64,000 nt of DNA from Tridacna crocea (GCA_943736015.1 OX031059.1:48371159-48435158), one strand, 5' to 3'. Positions 43,844 to 56,266 are shown, counted from the stretch's first letter. Notes: generated from the letters alone by a model not told the origin. Program-made: numbers and translations.

Positions 43844-44770
43844 ACCTATAGCCGCGCGCCAAATTGCAATAAATGTACCTATGGCGGATCAGTTATATCA
43901 AAATCCATAAACAAGTCCGCGCGCGAATATAGGGTCTTGAGCCTACATACAAGTGTGCCAGACATACACCATCCCCGAATCCCAGCTAACTTTAAAGAAC
44001 AAACAGAGGAAATGTACAAAAATGTAGAAAAAATAATAAGAATGAAAAAAAGGAGAACAAAAGATGATTCCAAGAATAAATCCGAATGCATTGAGAGGAC
44101 TCGTAACGTTTTGGATATGACAGGAACAACGGAATAGTTTACGTAACAAGACCAGGAAAATAAATTCCAGGAGAAATTGTTGTAAACAATAAAAAAGACA
44201 TCTTCAAGTTTATGTATAAACAATAACTTAAACTTGTATTAAACGTTTTAGCAGTAACAGTTGATAAACATCATCAAAGGAGAAGGTACATCATAAGGAA
44301 GAGCGATTTTGATTATGAAATAAAATATTTGGCTGAAAAGTCTCAACAGAACTGTATGAAGTAGTAAAGGGATATTATTTCTTGATAAAATTGTCATGTT
44401 TAGTATACCGTTCAATTATAAATAATTATGGACAGGCTGTACTTAAGAGAGAGAGAGAGGAGAACGGGCAAAGAGCCTTCAGTTATTTTCCTACCCAAGT
44501 AAAGAGTAAACGTAAATTACATGGTAAAATTGTCATACTAAGATTATTAATAGAGAGCAAGCACAGAGAGAGAGAGAAAGACAGGGGGGGGGGGGGGGGC
44601 GGGAATAGGGAGGGGGACGAGCAATCTTGTAATGTGCTTACCTGGTAATAATTTATACTAAACGTACATAATAGGCTTCAATATTATAAAGATTGACATA
44701 CTATCAATATTGAGGAAAACAAACTATGTGAGTGAGTGGACCGCATATATGTGCGAAGGTGGGTGTGTGC

Positions 44771-44818
<48 letters not shown>

Positions 44819-47800
44819 GAGAGAGAGAGATGGCACGCTAAATGTTCATGTAATGTCTTACAAACCATGTGAGTGTGTGGGGCGCACAATATATTACATC
44901 AAAATTGAAGCTTCGCTTCCCGCAGTGATCATGTTTGGTACAACCTGAAGTAATGATTCTTTTTACCCAATGTTATATACATATATACAAATAACAGCCA
45001 GATATATATACTATATACTGTTTCAGTAAGTACAATATATACACATCTGGTACATATATGCATGTATACAAATAACAGCCCAATATATACAAAATACTGA
45101 TTCAGTAAATACAAAGTATAAGCATAATAGTCCAGGATTTCGTGGTCAACGAAAAGGACATTTTAACCAACAAAAAACAAATTAATTGTCTCTATTATCC
45201 CATATAAAGGAGAAGTATGCACGAAAATACATACCGGAAATTTATATACAAACGAAGCTTCAAACATAGCATCCGAAGTTCTAGACATTATGGAAAATAA
45301 TTAAATGTTTGTTATGTAATGGAATTTAATAGTCATAAGTCACGTGCAAGTCACTTAACATTCCCACAATGCTTTTTTTGATTTTGGCGGGAAATCTAAA
45401 AATAGCTTAAGAGGCTACGTAGCCTTTTAAGGGAATACCACCAAAGAAATGTTTTTTTTTTTGTAATTTTATGATTTTTAATTACTGATGATTTGTATTG
45501 TTTTTTCATATAAATTTCAGTGACATATATATTTTTTAATTTGGTGGGATGTGAAAATTCTAAATACCCACCTTTAAGTCTTCCCTCGATATTGTAAACC
45601 AGTTAATCCTTTGCCACACAGTCAAGAGTTTAAATGAACGCTTATGAAAACATTGTGGAAAAAGGAGAAAATGCTGGTAACCAGCATTTTCTCCTTTTTC
45701 CACAATGTTTTCTATTTAGCCAAAGAGGAATTTCAGTTATTTAAGTCACAATTATTTTGTCGTCTTCTAGAGCTATCAATTCGGAAAAATCTAGCATTTT
45801 GCCGCGTGATAGTTTAAAGGGGTAAATTAAATCTTGAGTGCAAGAAATAAATTTTTCTTTATAAGATACAAATTTGTTTGGTATTTCATTTTGTTTTTAA
45901 CATTTCGCCAATCGTATCAAGACGGCCAGTGCCCCTATTCATGTCTTCCATAAGATATTTTGTACTTTGTGAGACCACATTCGGCAAACCTCGGGTGCTT
46001 GGAGCCATTATGTCTCTCGCCTGTAACTGGTGGATTGATATGTCAGACCTGGAAATACACCGGTTTATCCGGTTCTGAAATTTGTAAGGGTCTTCTTACA
46101 ATAGAAAACTTGAGTTTCAATTTTCTATCAAAATCTTTCTAGATATATTTCAATTGACAAACAGTTCGTACATTCATTTTTTAAAGTGGTTTATAAATTC
46201 CGATTGAAGTTTTCTCCAACAAATAGACAGATGTGAATAACTTCTTCGAGGTTGTTTATGTCGTTGGCTATATATAGAATCACGTGATTCTCATTTCAAA
46301 ATGAAAATCTTCTTGGTAAGGACGAGGTTAGATGTGGGTACGGAATCGGCCGTGTTGTGACGAATGTGTAAGACCACGCTTGCTTTTCATCATAAACATT
46401 GCAACAGAGCTTACAGTAAGTACGATAGATAATTCCGCCTAAATGACTTAGATTGATTATATAGGGTTTATTTCATCAGCTTGTGGTTAATATGGGGAAA
46501 TATTTGCCGAAAAAGGCAAAGGTATGCGAAAATAACGAGTCCCGTAAGGTACGAGTTATTTTCGCGGACCTTTGCCTTTTGAGGTATGCGCTTTGCGCTC
46601 CCGGTGTTTCGTGAAACTCTTGCCCTTGTCGTTTTTATACGGAAAGACCTCGTACTTGGTCGATATCCTATCTTACCTCAGTACTTTGTGTTTTTTTTTG
46701 TACAGAATGTTTCTTTGGCTCTTTGTTCAGTGTATCGCGTAAAAGGTAGGCCGCAGATTACCATGGTCTGTGCATGGATGTAATGCAAATTACGCTGAGA
46801 AATTAACGACTGATTATTAGACATTCGGTCAACCAAGGTTCAGGACGTTCTCTATGGGCGTTTTCAACCTTTTATATTGAACGAAGAGTGACTCAAACCT
46901 GCTGTTATAATTCAAAGGTTAGTGGAACCTTTTTGTTTTATTTCAAAACGTATTCACCATTCTTCTCATACGTTCTAGAAAGGAACACAACTTTTGATAG
47001 CCAAACTAAATAATTTGGCCAAAATATTTTTTTGAGAATAAGACTTAGGATAATAAACATGTCCACTTCAGTAAATACTTCGAATCACTTAGAAAGATAC
47101 TTTAACAGTCCGACTTTATGTTATGAGTGCAACTTTTAATAGTGTTTTTGCAATAAAAACTAAAGTCAGACTCTATATATCGTGCGTCCGTCTTCACCAA
47201 CTGTTCTTAAGAACATTCTTTGTCTTATTTTGCAAGACTTTCCAAGTTTGAAAGAACACAACTTCTGATAAGCTAAACCAAATGGTTTAGCAAATTAGAT
47301 GGTGTGTTACTATCATACTTGGAAAAATCTGGAGAACAAGACTAAGAATGTTCTTGAGAATGGTTGGTGAATATGGAGCCTGATCAGTTTATAACTTGCA
47401 GCCTCATCTTTGACCTACAAATTGTTGTAAGCTGCCTTCAAATTAGAAAGCGATAGCTATGAAATTGCTAGGCACATAAATTGGGATGAAACTGACCAAG
47501 AATGTGGTGTCCAGTATTTTGTGAGATAGCCTTGCAAATAACCGGGCTTAAAAATGCAAATTTTTGGCCGGTTCTATACAATTGAAATTGTCTTTTGATA
47601 TCATTCTGTGCTGAAGTCAAAACAATCCACGCAAAGTGTGCAATGGGGGCACGAAGGGGTAGGGGTGGCGTTAGGAGACTTTTGTAAACATTGTCGAATG
47701 CTGAAAAAGGAAAACATTCTGGTATCCAATTTTCCCCATCCCAAATTCCACAATTTTTTCTACCTGTTCAAATACTGTCTTTTCAGCCACATCTTTTCTG

Positions 47801-47881
47801 TCATCTGAAACTGCTATCACTTTTGACGAGATTAGTTTTATCCATTTGTAAAGAATTAATGTGCAGTTCCCTGGCTTACCT
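42896..47881. repeat. Tandem unit 4 (right boundary unit)
   Basis: 4986 bp. At its right end TTACCT continues directly into CGGAGGCTGTCAGACGCC, the original flank, so the ancestral right breakpoint is preserved here. Confidence 0.95.
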
Positions 47882-48164
47882 CGGAGGCTGTCAGACGCCG
47901 TATCTCAACTCTAGTCGTATCTCAACTCTAGTTGTCTGTGTGATAATTCGTGATGATTTACGGCAACAAATGAAATACAAACTAAGAACACCCACAGTAG
48001 ATGTTCAAGTTTTATTGCCTTGCAATTGAAACTAGATTTACTGGGTTTTATTTGATTAAAATTTTGTGCATAAAATATATCCGTGTCATATATATTGTAA
48101 AGTAGGGAAGTAAATCATCAGGAGCACTCATCCCAGGTTGTAGGCCTATACAGCTTGCAACGCA
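47882..48164. other. Right flank of the array, no gene recognised
   Basis: It contains a 17-bp direct repeat (CGTATCTCAACTCTAGT near 47896 and 47913). On the minus strand, CCGAG-GTAAGCC at the unit edge resembles a splice donor. Confidence 0.4.
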
Positions 48165-48370
48165 CGTAAAGGGACATTTGGGTAAACTATCGTCTCAGAT
48201 CAGCGTGCGCAATCTACTGTAGCTATTTACGACTGCATTTGATTTGTGCTACAGTAGACTTGCGCAAAACAGAAAATTATATAAAAACGGAAAGTATCGC
48301 CTGCGCAAACTGTGCAGGATAATCTGAGACAACACTTTACGCAAATGCCAGAATGCCTATTTTTGCGTGT
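48165..48370. mobile_element. Family-D foldback, diverged
   Basis: 'CTATCGTCTCAGATCAGCGTG' and later 'AATCTGAGACAACACTTTACG' form a weak stem. Both halves contain GCGCAA-type cores. Confidence 0.55.
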
Positions 48371-48539
48371 TGTAGGCCTACATGTTTATTCACTGCTCTG
48401 CACAGAGCTGCAGTGCACAGTATGGCACAATGCTGTTTGTTTCACCCTTAAAGCACTGAATTAAAACAAGAGACAATTTTAAATAGGAAAAACATCTGAA
48501 ATATTGCTGTACCAAAGTTTTTTTTTTTTGCCAGAATAT

Positions 48540-48660
48540 GAAAAATAAAGTAGTGGACAGTGTAGATCCAAGATCAGACTGCAGGTTCTGTGCAGTCTGA
48601 TCTTGATTTACGCTATCCACAAAAACAAGTTAAGTTGGTTCCAGCGCTTTAAGGGTTAAC
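48540..48660. mobile_element. Family-C foldback copy
   Basis: 'GTGGACAGTGTAGATCCAAG' pairs with 'CTTGATTTACGCTATCCAC'. The core is ATCAGACTGCAGGTTCTGTG / CAGTCTGAT. The right end 'CTTTAAGGGTTAAC' may be terminal, matching 'CACCCTTAAAGCACTGAATT' at 48446, which would make the element about 210 bp. Confidence 0.7.
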
Positions 48661-48719
48661 AATTCAAAATCCAGGGTACAATAATTTAAAGCGCGGTCTT
48701 TGAAAAGCCAGTTTAATGA

Positions 48720-48812
48720 ATCTGCATAAAGTATCGACTCAGGCAAGCCTACGCAGTAGTCCGTGCAGGCTTACCTGGATCGAAACAGTTTTTCCATTTG
48801 CCATTTTTTCTG
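48720..48812. mobile_element. Family-D foldback copy, diverged
   Basis: 'AGTATCGACTCAGGCAAGCC' and 'GGCTTACCTGGATCGAAAC' bracket TACGCAGTAGTCCGTGCA. Confidence 0.55.
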
Positions 48813-49080
48813 CATGTCAGAGGACCAGATTATCTCATGATATAAAAAATTGATTTTATGGATCCATTATCATGCGACGACTTACTGGATATAAAGCATC
48901 ATCGAGTTGCAAGAACCCCATTTTTCCCCAGAGCGGCGCTCGTTTGTTTGTTTGAATGATGACTTGTTTGGATAAATCACTGTTTGTTGCACAGGCCTTA
49001 ATCAGTATTTGAAAGTAGCTCACCATTCATGAATTGCTAAACCGAAATGGTTTTGCCAATCAGAAGAGGAAATGCTTTTT

Positions 49081-50655
49081 AGCTCACTTGAGCACGAAGT
49101 GCTTAAGATGAGCTTTTGTGATCGTGCCATCATCAACAATTACCTTGTGTGCACTCTAAAGCCAAATTTGCAGTCGAATACTCATGAAAGTTGGTCGGAA
49201 TGTTTGTCAAGATAATATCCGAGTGTTAAACAAGTAAAAGGTAGGTCACTGGGTCAAATCTGAAAAAAAAAAAAACACGTAAAAACTCTGGAGGCCACCC
49301 TTTCAGCCTGATACTCTTGTAAGTAGGTCGGAGAGTTCGTCTTGATGATATCTCGGACGAGTTTGAAATTAGGTCATTTCGCGTCAAAAAGTAGGCCACT
49401 GGGCCTAATCTTAGAAAAAACTTGTTGTACACTCTAGAAGCCACATTTTGGGCCTAATACTTTTGATTAATGACATATGAGTTAAGTTCGAAATCAGATT
49501 ATGTGAGGTCAAAAAGTAGATCACTGGACCAAAAATATTGGAAAACCCTTTTGTGTACTATGGTGGCAACATTTTCGGCAAAATACTCAGAAGTCAGAGT
49601 GTATTATTGATAATATCTCAGACAAATGTGAATTTGTGTAACTTTGGGTAAAAAAAAGTAGGTCAGTGGGCCAAATATTAGGAAAAACGTTGTTGACATT
49701 CTAGAAACCACATTTTCAGCTAGATTCTCTTGAAACTTAGTCAGAATCTTTATCACCTTGAAAAAAATATAAACTGGGTCAAAAAGTAGATCACTGGGCC
49801 AAATACTAGAAAAAGCTTGTTTGCACTCTAGAGGCCACTTTTTTTTTCAGCCAGATATTCTTGAAACTCAACCAGAATGTCTGTCTTGATATTGACAAGT
49901 TTGAAATAAGATCTTGCCGGTTCAGAAAGTATGTCAGTGGGCAAAATCTGGTCTGCAGTCTAAAGGCAACATATTCTGTGTGATATGTACTTATGATAGA
50001 TTGTAAGAATGTTTTTTTTCCGTCATATCTTAGACAAGTTCGAAATCGGGTCATATCGGGTCAAAATGTAGGTCACTGTACCAAATTTCAGAAAAGTTTG
50101 TGAGTATTATAGAGGTCACGTTTTCAGCCTGATACTCTTAAAACTTGGTCTGAACGTTTGTCTTGGTGATATATCCGAGAACTTTGAAATTAGTTATTTC
50201 GGGTCAAAAATATATCATTTTGCACAATTGTAGGAAAACAGCATTCTTGATGCCATATTTCCAGTCAGATACTCATTATATTCACTCATAGTAGTTTTCT
50301 TGATGAAACTTCAGATATATTTGAAATTGTATCAGAATGTCAATAATAAAAAAGTGGGTAGATGGGCCAAACTTATAGAAGTTTTGAATGCACCACAGAA
50401 GCCACAAGTTAAGTTTGATACTAATGAAACTTGGTCAAAAAGGTTTTCTTGATTATATCTATGACAAATTCGAAATTGGGTCATGTCAGAGTGAAAAATA
50501 GGTCACTGGGCCAAATTTTCGAAAAACCTTGTGTGCAGGCTAGATGCCACATTTTCATTCTTATACTCTTGAAACTTGGTCAGAATATTTTCTTGTTACT
50601 GTCATAGACAGGTTTGAAATTGGTTCACTTCGGTCAATTGGTCAAAAAGTAGGTC
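49081..50655 (+). mobile_element. Rolling-circle-like element 'AGCTCACTTGAGC', 3' truncated
   Basis: The start AGCTCACTTGAGCACGAAGT and inverted 'GCTTAAGATGAGCT' match the design at 7904. About nine degenerate units of about 165 bp follow, each with 'AGTAGGTCACTGGGCCAAAT', 'GAAACTTGGTCAGAAT' and 'GACAAGTTTGAAAT' variants. No 3' hairpin or CTTGTT end is seen; the array stops near 50655. Confidence 0.65.
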
Positions 50656-51800
50656 ACTTACACTCATGTATTTAACTTTATTAACTTGATACGAGTTTAC
50701 GAAAATACAATACAAATTTTATGTAACGACATGACATGTAAGCACATATAAATATACAAACAAACATTACATACAAGACATTTGCATTTATGTAAGAGAC
50801 AAATGTTACGATGCACTATCAAGTAAAGGAGTCAGTGATGCTAAAGACTTTGAAAGACTGATTTTACGTATGAATTTTAATTACACTAGGCTATCAATGT
50901 TTCAGTCTAGAAACCAGGGCAATGAGTGGTAGTAATCCAGGGCGAAACACTGCTTCGGAATAGACATATTTAGTGGACCTCGACACACTCAAAAAAGTGC
51001 TCGTTGTCTTTTTCAGAATTTTAAGGGTTTTAGATAAATATCGCAGTTAACTATGTATCGGACAATACATTTTGTATTTCTCTTTATTGAAAATACCGGT
51101 ATTTGTAGCACATCTCATAGAATCCGAGTTTAAAAACGATGAAAAAAGAAAGCTGAATTGCTCTCTCATACAGTGCCAGGGTAATCACGATGTCGTTTGG
51201 TAAAGCACTAAATTAAGTCTCCTTCTACAATAAAAAAAAAAGAACTACTGTAGATGGTTTTGGAAAGAAAACACCCGGACGGTTTATATAATTGCACTCT
51301 GGCCTCAAATATATAGAGTTCAGACCTTGTGAAAAGCAAAATCAAGTCTACGCCAATCAACTAGCCGCAACTAATGTACACATTGCACTGTATGACACTA
51401 ATTTATTTCAGTTCTGCTCATAACAGAATTAGATTTGTTAGAATCGTGTTTACTGCCGTTTTTAGTCATATTTCATATATACAGTCAGACATAAGTCAAG
51501 CATCGCCCGAAAAAATTTAGTCATAATTTTTTTTAATGGATAACCTTTTATTTGGTATATTTTCAAGCTATGCAAGCACCCACTAGACATGTTACAGGCT
51601 GCTTTATGAGCCAGATGAAAGGATGACCCCGAGAAAACTTTCCGAAGCCAAGAAATGGAAAATTGTGGCCATGAGTAATGCTGTTCTAAGCACATGGGCT
51701 ATTGCTGGTCAGTTTTAGTGACGCTTAACTTATGTTTGACGGTATATTTCCCGGCGACAAGAAGTCTCACCATTTGCATAGAATCACATTTCGATTGGTG
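50656..51800. other. AT-rich stretch, nothing recognised
   Basis: No supported gene, RNA or shared repeat was found. Confidence 0.4.
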
Positions 51801-51802
51801 AA

Positions 51803-51857
51803 TGCAACACTATTCTAAGTGCCTGTACAATGTAGAGGTACTTAGAATAGTGTTGCA
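51803..51857. repeat. Inverted repeat, 22-bp arms
   Basis: TGCAACACTATTCTAAGTGC... and its inverse ACTTAGAATAGTGTTGCA surround a GTACAATGTAG loop, with one mismatch. Confidence 0.8.
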
Positions 51858-52129
51858 CTCGCCTATCGATTTATAAACGTGAAAAAAATTAAACCAATGA
51901 TATCATTTGTAAGCGAAATCATTGATCTTCCCGGATTGGAAAAAATCCTGATGAAGAAATGTTATTGTTTTGATTGTTTTGATCTACCACAAAGTCTAAA
52001 AATACAATGTACATGCATGAATCAACATGTGGGAGAGTTGTTAACCCTTGTCATGCAAAATAAGTGAATTGAAATTTTAAAGCGGATTGTAAAAAAAAAG
52101 ATATTTCAAATGTCGCTTTTATGGGAATA

Positions 52130-52248
52130 TATGTCCTTATCAGACAGTGTAGATCTATGATCAGACTGCACGTTCTGTGCAGTCTGATCTTAGATCTACA
52201 CTGTCCGCTAAAGGTCAGCCAGTCGCGCTTAGTATTCTAACGATTAAA
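52130..52248. mobile_element. Family-C foldback, best-preserved copy
   Basis: 'AGACAGTGTAGATCTATGAT' and 'GATCTTAGATCTACACTGTC' pair around CAGACTGCACGTTCTGTGC. The flank 'GGTCAGCCAGTCGCGCTTAG' corresponds inversely to the left flank of the 22365 copy. Confidence 0.8.
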
Positions 52249-52430
52249 TTAAATATGCACCAGAATCAAAGTTAATTCTATGTACAGAATGATAGGTTTT
52301 AGGCGCTATATGAGGAGATTGCTCGTAGCCTAAAAGTTACATTAAATATGCACCAGAAGTTAATTCCTTGCACAGAATGGAAGGTTCCAGCCATCATCTG
52401 AGGCGATTGGCCCTGTGAGAAAAAATAGTC
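52249..52430 (+). repeat. 93-bp tandem duplication
   Basis: 'AAATATGCACCAGAA' begins at 52251 and 52344. Both units share 'TACAGAATG' / 'CACAGAATGG' and 'GAGG(A/C)GATTG', with moderate divergence. Confidence 0.75.
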
Positions 52431-53060
52431 CGCTTGTGCTTTAGATTTTACAAGAACTAAAAAGATTGACGGCATAAGGAGAGCTGAAATATGAGTATTG
52501 GGGCTCTTTGTGGATCGTTATTAAGTAATGTAATGAAAAGTAACCTCGTGAGCAATTGCTGCTTTTTTCCTCACCAGTTTTCATTTTGTTGAAAAGTAGT
52601 TTCAGAATAATGAGTGACGCTTACGAAAATATTTAATTTTGAAATAGAACAAGAAAAAGATCGTTCTCTATTTCATAAATTTGCCATGGTATTTATCAAG
52701 GGCCCAGGGGTGATGTCGATTCGCAGTGGTAATGCTTGTAAATAGTGGTCTCATAAATATGCAAGAAAAGAGTGGATCCGACGAATAAACACCTGCACTT
52801 TTTTTCACCAACTGCAGATAATCATATATGGTGTCATTGTTTTTGGTCATACTGAAAATAGAGTGAAATTAGCCATCTTTGAAGCTTCATAGATGGCTTA
52901 ATGGCAAAACTTTTGCTTTTCTGTGTCTTGCTGTCTAAGGTATGTCCATAGTCCTTCAAACAAAAATACATTAAAAACAACATGTCAACCGATTGTGTTT
53001 TTCGCTATATCCCAAAAATAACTGGCAGCCTACGATTTTCCCTCTCAAAAACACCTGGGC
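52431..53060. other. Unassigned stretch
   Basis: No supported gene or repeat family. Confidence 0.4.
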
Positions 53061-53061
53061 A

Positions 53062-53238
53062 CGTATTCACCAACCATTCTTAGTCTCAGTCTCCATAATT
53101 TTCTAAATTTGAAAATAACACAACTTCTGATTGGCTGAACCAAATTGTTAAGCCAATCAGAAGTTGTGTTATTTTCTAATTTAGAAAATCTTGTAGAATA
53201 AGACAAAGAATATTCTTAAGAATGATTGGTGAATACGG
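53062..53238. mobile_element. Family-E foldback MITE, best copy
   Basis: The ends CGTATTCACCAACCATTCTT and AAGAATGATTGGTGAATACG are inverted. Inner arms (AATAACACAACTTCTGATTGG and CCAATCAGAAGTTGTGTTATT) form a long stem around CTGAACCAAATTGTTAAG. Partial copies lie at 32235 and 58290. Confidence 0.8.
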
Positions 53239-53253
53239 ACGTTCACCGCCTCG

Positions 53254-53271
53254 CCCCCCCCCCCCCCCCAT
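53254..53271. repeat. Poly-C run
   Basis: About 17 C. Confidence 0.9.
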
Positions 53272-53445
53272 GACCCCAATTTTTTGTTCTTTCAGTGATA
53301 CAAAATAGTCCACTCAATATGCAATAAAACACATCTAAGTGATCCCCGAATACCTACATTTGAAGAAATCTAAACTATAAAACACTAAGCTCTATTAGCT
53401 CCATAGGAAAGTGCAACAAAATTGCTACTGCAAATTTTCACATGG

Positions 53446-53690
53446 GACTACTTTTGAGTCCTACGAACCGGAAGCAGTCTCGCAGTGGTATGACATCCTA
53501 ACAACGAACCGAAAGCAGTCTCGCAGTGGTGTGACACCATATTTATTCTTTATCAGACCCAAGTAGACTACTTTTGAGTCCTACGAACCGGAAGCAGTCT
53601 CGCAGTGGTACGACATCCTAACTACGAACCGAAAGCAATCTCGCAGTGGTGTGACACCATATTTATTCTTCATCAGACCCAAGTATTAGG
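53446..53690 (+). repeat. 120-bp tandem duplication with nested half-repeats
   Basis: 'GACTACTTTTGAGTCCTACG' occurs at 53446 and 53566. Inside each unit 'ACGAACCG(G/A)AAGCAGTCTC' occurs twice about 49 bp apart. Confidence 0.9.
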
Positions 53691-53791
53691 CCAAAAGCAG
53701 CCCCATCAGCTTCGCCGAAAAAATCTCAGATTTTGCGAACATAAAAAAACATTATGGTTTACACCCCTTCACTGACGACGAGTCAGTTCCC

Positions 53792-54020
53792 TTAACCCTT
53801 TACTCCACAGATACTCATTTCTACGCATTGCTTGTAGGAGCCTTTGGAAAACATTGTGGCAAAAGGTGAAATTGCTCGTGACGAGCAATTTCACCTTTTG
53901 CCACAATGTTTTCTATGCTATCAAAAGGTGTCAAATACACATAAGAAACAGCTTCTTGCTTGCTGTTATTTAGGGTCAATTAGAGATACCATAGAAATCC
54001 CTCGTGGGGTAAAGAGTTAA
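53792..54020 (+). mobile_element. TTAA-B foldback MITE, copy 3
   Basis: TTAA at both ends with a perfect hairpin around AATTGCTCGTGACGAGCAATT. It is closest to the copy at 15872. Confidence 0.9.
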
Positions 54021-54171
54021 GTGCGTTAGTGTCTTAGTGACTGTTGTATACATGTATACACAGGGGATATTTTACGGCAAAATAAGACTGCATAATTTGT
54101 GCAGCCAATTGTGATCTTTCCTACTTGTAATGGCAATTTATGTAAACCGCAATCAATACGTCAAGCTCTTG

Positions 54172-54275
54172 TGATGATGATGATAATGATGATGAAGATG
54201 ATGGTAATAATGATGATGATGATGATGATTTCTTGTCATTTATAATGATGAAGATGATGATGACGACGACGATTT
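54172..54275. repeat. (GAT)n imperfect microsatellite
   Basis: GATGAT runs broken by AAT, GAA and GAC triplets, with a further short run at about 54308-54322. Confidence 0.9.
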
Positions 54276-54299
54276 CTTGTAATTGATAGTGATACTGGT

Positions 54300-54906
54300 G
54301 CTGCTTCTGATGATGATGATCATCGTTACCACACATTTTACCGTCTTACTGCGCTGCTCGGACCAATTTGATTTCCCTCTGATTTCAAAAAGTCAAAAAT
54401 CAGAAGAACTATTTAAAGCCAGTACGAAGATCACAACAGTCACACTTGCCTACTTTCAGTTTCTGTCATCGAGATATTTTTGTTGTAAATTCTATGATTC
54501 ACCAAAGCGTGCGAAAAGCGCCATACTATGATCATTTGAACGCAAGTGGCTCCTTCCGTCCTGCCGTTTACATTAAAAAGGGATCGACCAATTTCCGTAA
54601 ACAGTCTTTGGGTTGCATAGAAACTGAATTTAAATTCTTTAATCGCCAAATATTATATATACTTTGTCAGTAGACAATATTTGCCCAAAGAGGATCGTCG
54701 AGGATGATTTTACGAAGATGGCTATCAGGACTCGGCCGTTTGTTGACCAATGATCAGACTGCAAGTTCAGATCATGATCTATACTAAATAAACAGCTCGT
54801 TATAATTCGCTGGAAATGCAAAGAGTGAAGACACTTTTAGGGAAATTAATTGCCGATTCCCTCATGGAATAGAGTTGCTACTACTTTATTGAACATGTTT
54901 ACCTAC
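54300..54906. other. Unassigned stretch with a family-C trace
   Basis: 'GATCAGACTGCAAGTTCAGA' near 54752 is a family-C core remnant. Nothing else is recognised. Confidence 0.35.
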
Positions 54907-55132
54907 TTAACCCTTGCCCAAACGATAAATTTTACACTCTTCTAAACTCAGAGAGTTTGCAGACGACAATTTCAAATTTGATAAAAATGGCAGAGAGTTC
55001 TCTAAATGGGTAAAAAACACTGTTGGAAAGGAGAAATTGCTCGTTACGAGCAATTTCTCTCTCCCACAGTGTTTTCAAAAAGACTTGTACTGCAGACACG
55101 TAAAAACAAGGGCTTGTTTGGGACAGGGTTAA
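54907..55132 (-). mobile_element. TTAA-A/B intermediate foldback MITE
   Basis: Its body and ends (TTAACCCTTGCCCAAACG, 'GAGTTTGCAGACGAC', 'GGCTTGTTTGGGACAGGG') are of type A. Its hairpin tip GAAATTGCTCGTTACGAGC is of type B. It is TTAA-flanked. Confidence 0.8.
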
Positions 55133-55618
55133 GCCTCCAACAATACTTTAGCAAAATGAATTTCTTTAGCGTGAGCTGTACTGACTTATTTCTTGGTATT
55201 AGGTTCGGATGATTAAATGGTAATTTGTGATTGGTTGAAAAAAGATGACATGTTTATTCTACGGGACTGGGAGTGGGGTGGGGGGGGGGCTATTTTGTAC
55301 TGTCTCTGTTTATATTTTCAGACACAACATTTTTAGCAGCCTTTGTTTATAATAACTAATCTTGAAAAAGATCATCTAGATGAAACTTTTACTTTTCAAC
55401 GATATGTAAAACAATGAGGAATAAACTGAGAAATTGTTAGCAGAGTTAATTTTAGTAATCCTCTTCATATTGAACCACAAACAAATTTCAGTAATCATAT
55501 TTCTCCCCCATTTTCCGGCTTGGACTTAACAGCTCTCTTTTTCTTGCATAAAATCCAGATTCAATACAAAGAAACTGGTTGGATTTTTTAAAGAACTTAA
55601 TGTAAAATTAACTGAACA
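55133..55618. other. Unassigned AT-rich stretch
   Basis: Only a G-rich run near 55273-55289 stands out. Confidence 0.4.
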
Positions 55619-55816
55619 AGTTACCAAATAACCCTATGTTTGATGACCATAGGAATAAAAGAGATAAAGAAGTTTAAAAAAAAAAACATTTGTGGTAAAG
55701 TAGAAAATGTGTCAAAATTTTTCTCCCTTTCCTCCAACATGTTAGTGTGGCATATAACGGTCTGAATATGGACATTCTGAAATTTTGAATTCTAAAAATT
55801 ATCGGTAACGAGTTAA
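55619..55816 (+). mobile_element. Degenerate TTAA-A MITE
   Basis: 'GTTACCAAATAACCCTATGT', 'AGTAGAAAATGTGTCAAAAT' and the end 'ATCGGTAACGAGTTAA' keep the family order. The hairpin is broken. Confidence 0.55.
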
Positions 55817-55977
55817 TCGGTAAGTTATAGATAGAGGGATGTAAGATTCTTCTGTAACAAAGGTACATTTAACATGCAATTTTTTATACTACAAAGAAAT
55901 TCGTGGTGATCTTATTGGATAATTTATGCCTCGAACATACATCATATATACACTAGCAAAACCAATGTAAAAGCTGT

Positions 55978-56266
55978 TACCCTTTCGGGTGCACTGTATA
56001 CGTGACTACACTATCAACACAACATCCAAAATGGCGACGTCGATCAGGTTCGTAAGATCATTTGTATACGCCAAGCTGCACGCTTAATCACCTTTTGCCA
56101 ATGTGTAAGTGACGTCAGTTACCAGTGACGTCAGTTTTCATGTAATTAGGGCACTCAGAAGGGAAATTCTACTTTGTCACCGTACTCATTTTTTTAAAAC
56201 CAAAAAACAAGTAAAATTCGCTTAACAAAAGTTGGAATGGCAAAGCTTGGCAGTATAATAAATTTC
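55978..56266 (+). repeat. Tandemly duplicated segment, copy 1 (YY1-like and CRE-like motifs)
   Basis: It matches 56337-56606 at about 360 bp spacing. It contains CAACATCCAAAATGGCGACG (YY1-like AAAATGGCG), two GTGACGTCAGTT motifs (CRE-like) and ends 'GCAGTATAATAAATTTC'. No open frame is shared by the copies, so the motif similarity may reflect a repeat rather than a promoter. Confidence 0.6.

Larger units (their letters stand above)
27941..47881. repeat. Four-copy tandem array, period about 4.98 kb
   Basis: Units 27941-32925, 32927-37907, 37909-42894 and 42896-47881 are head-to-tail and almost identical. Lengths 4985, 4981, 4986 and 4986 are explained by one G-run (15, 11, 16 and 16 G). Substitutions noticed: C28377 to T in units 2-4; T30480 to A only in unit 2 (35462); A31395 to C in units 3 and 4 (41364 and 46351). 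Each internal junction is TTACCT-T-AATCAATAAATT with one extra T and no shared bases at the breakpoint. Confidence 0.97.

Noticed and set aside
54121-54336. His/Gln/Ser-rich minus-strand ORF
   Set aside because: Translation of the (GAT)n microsatellite.
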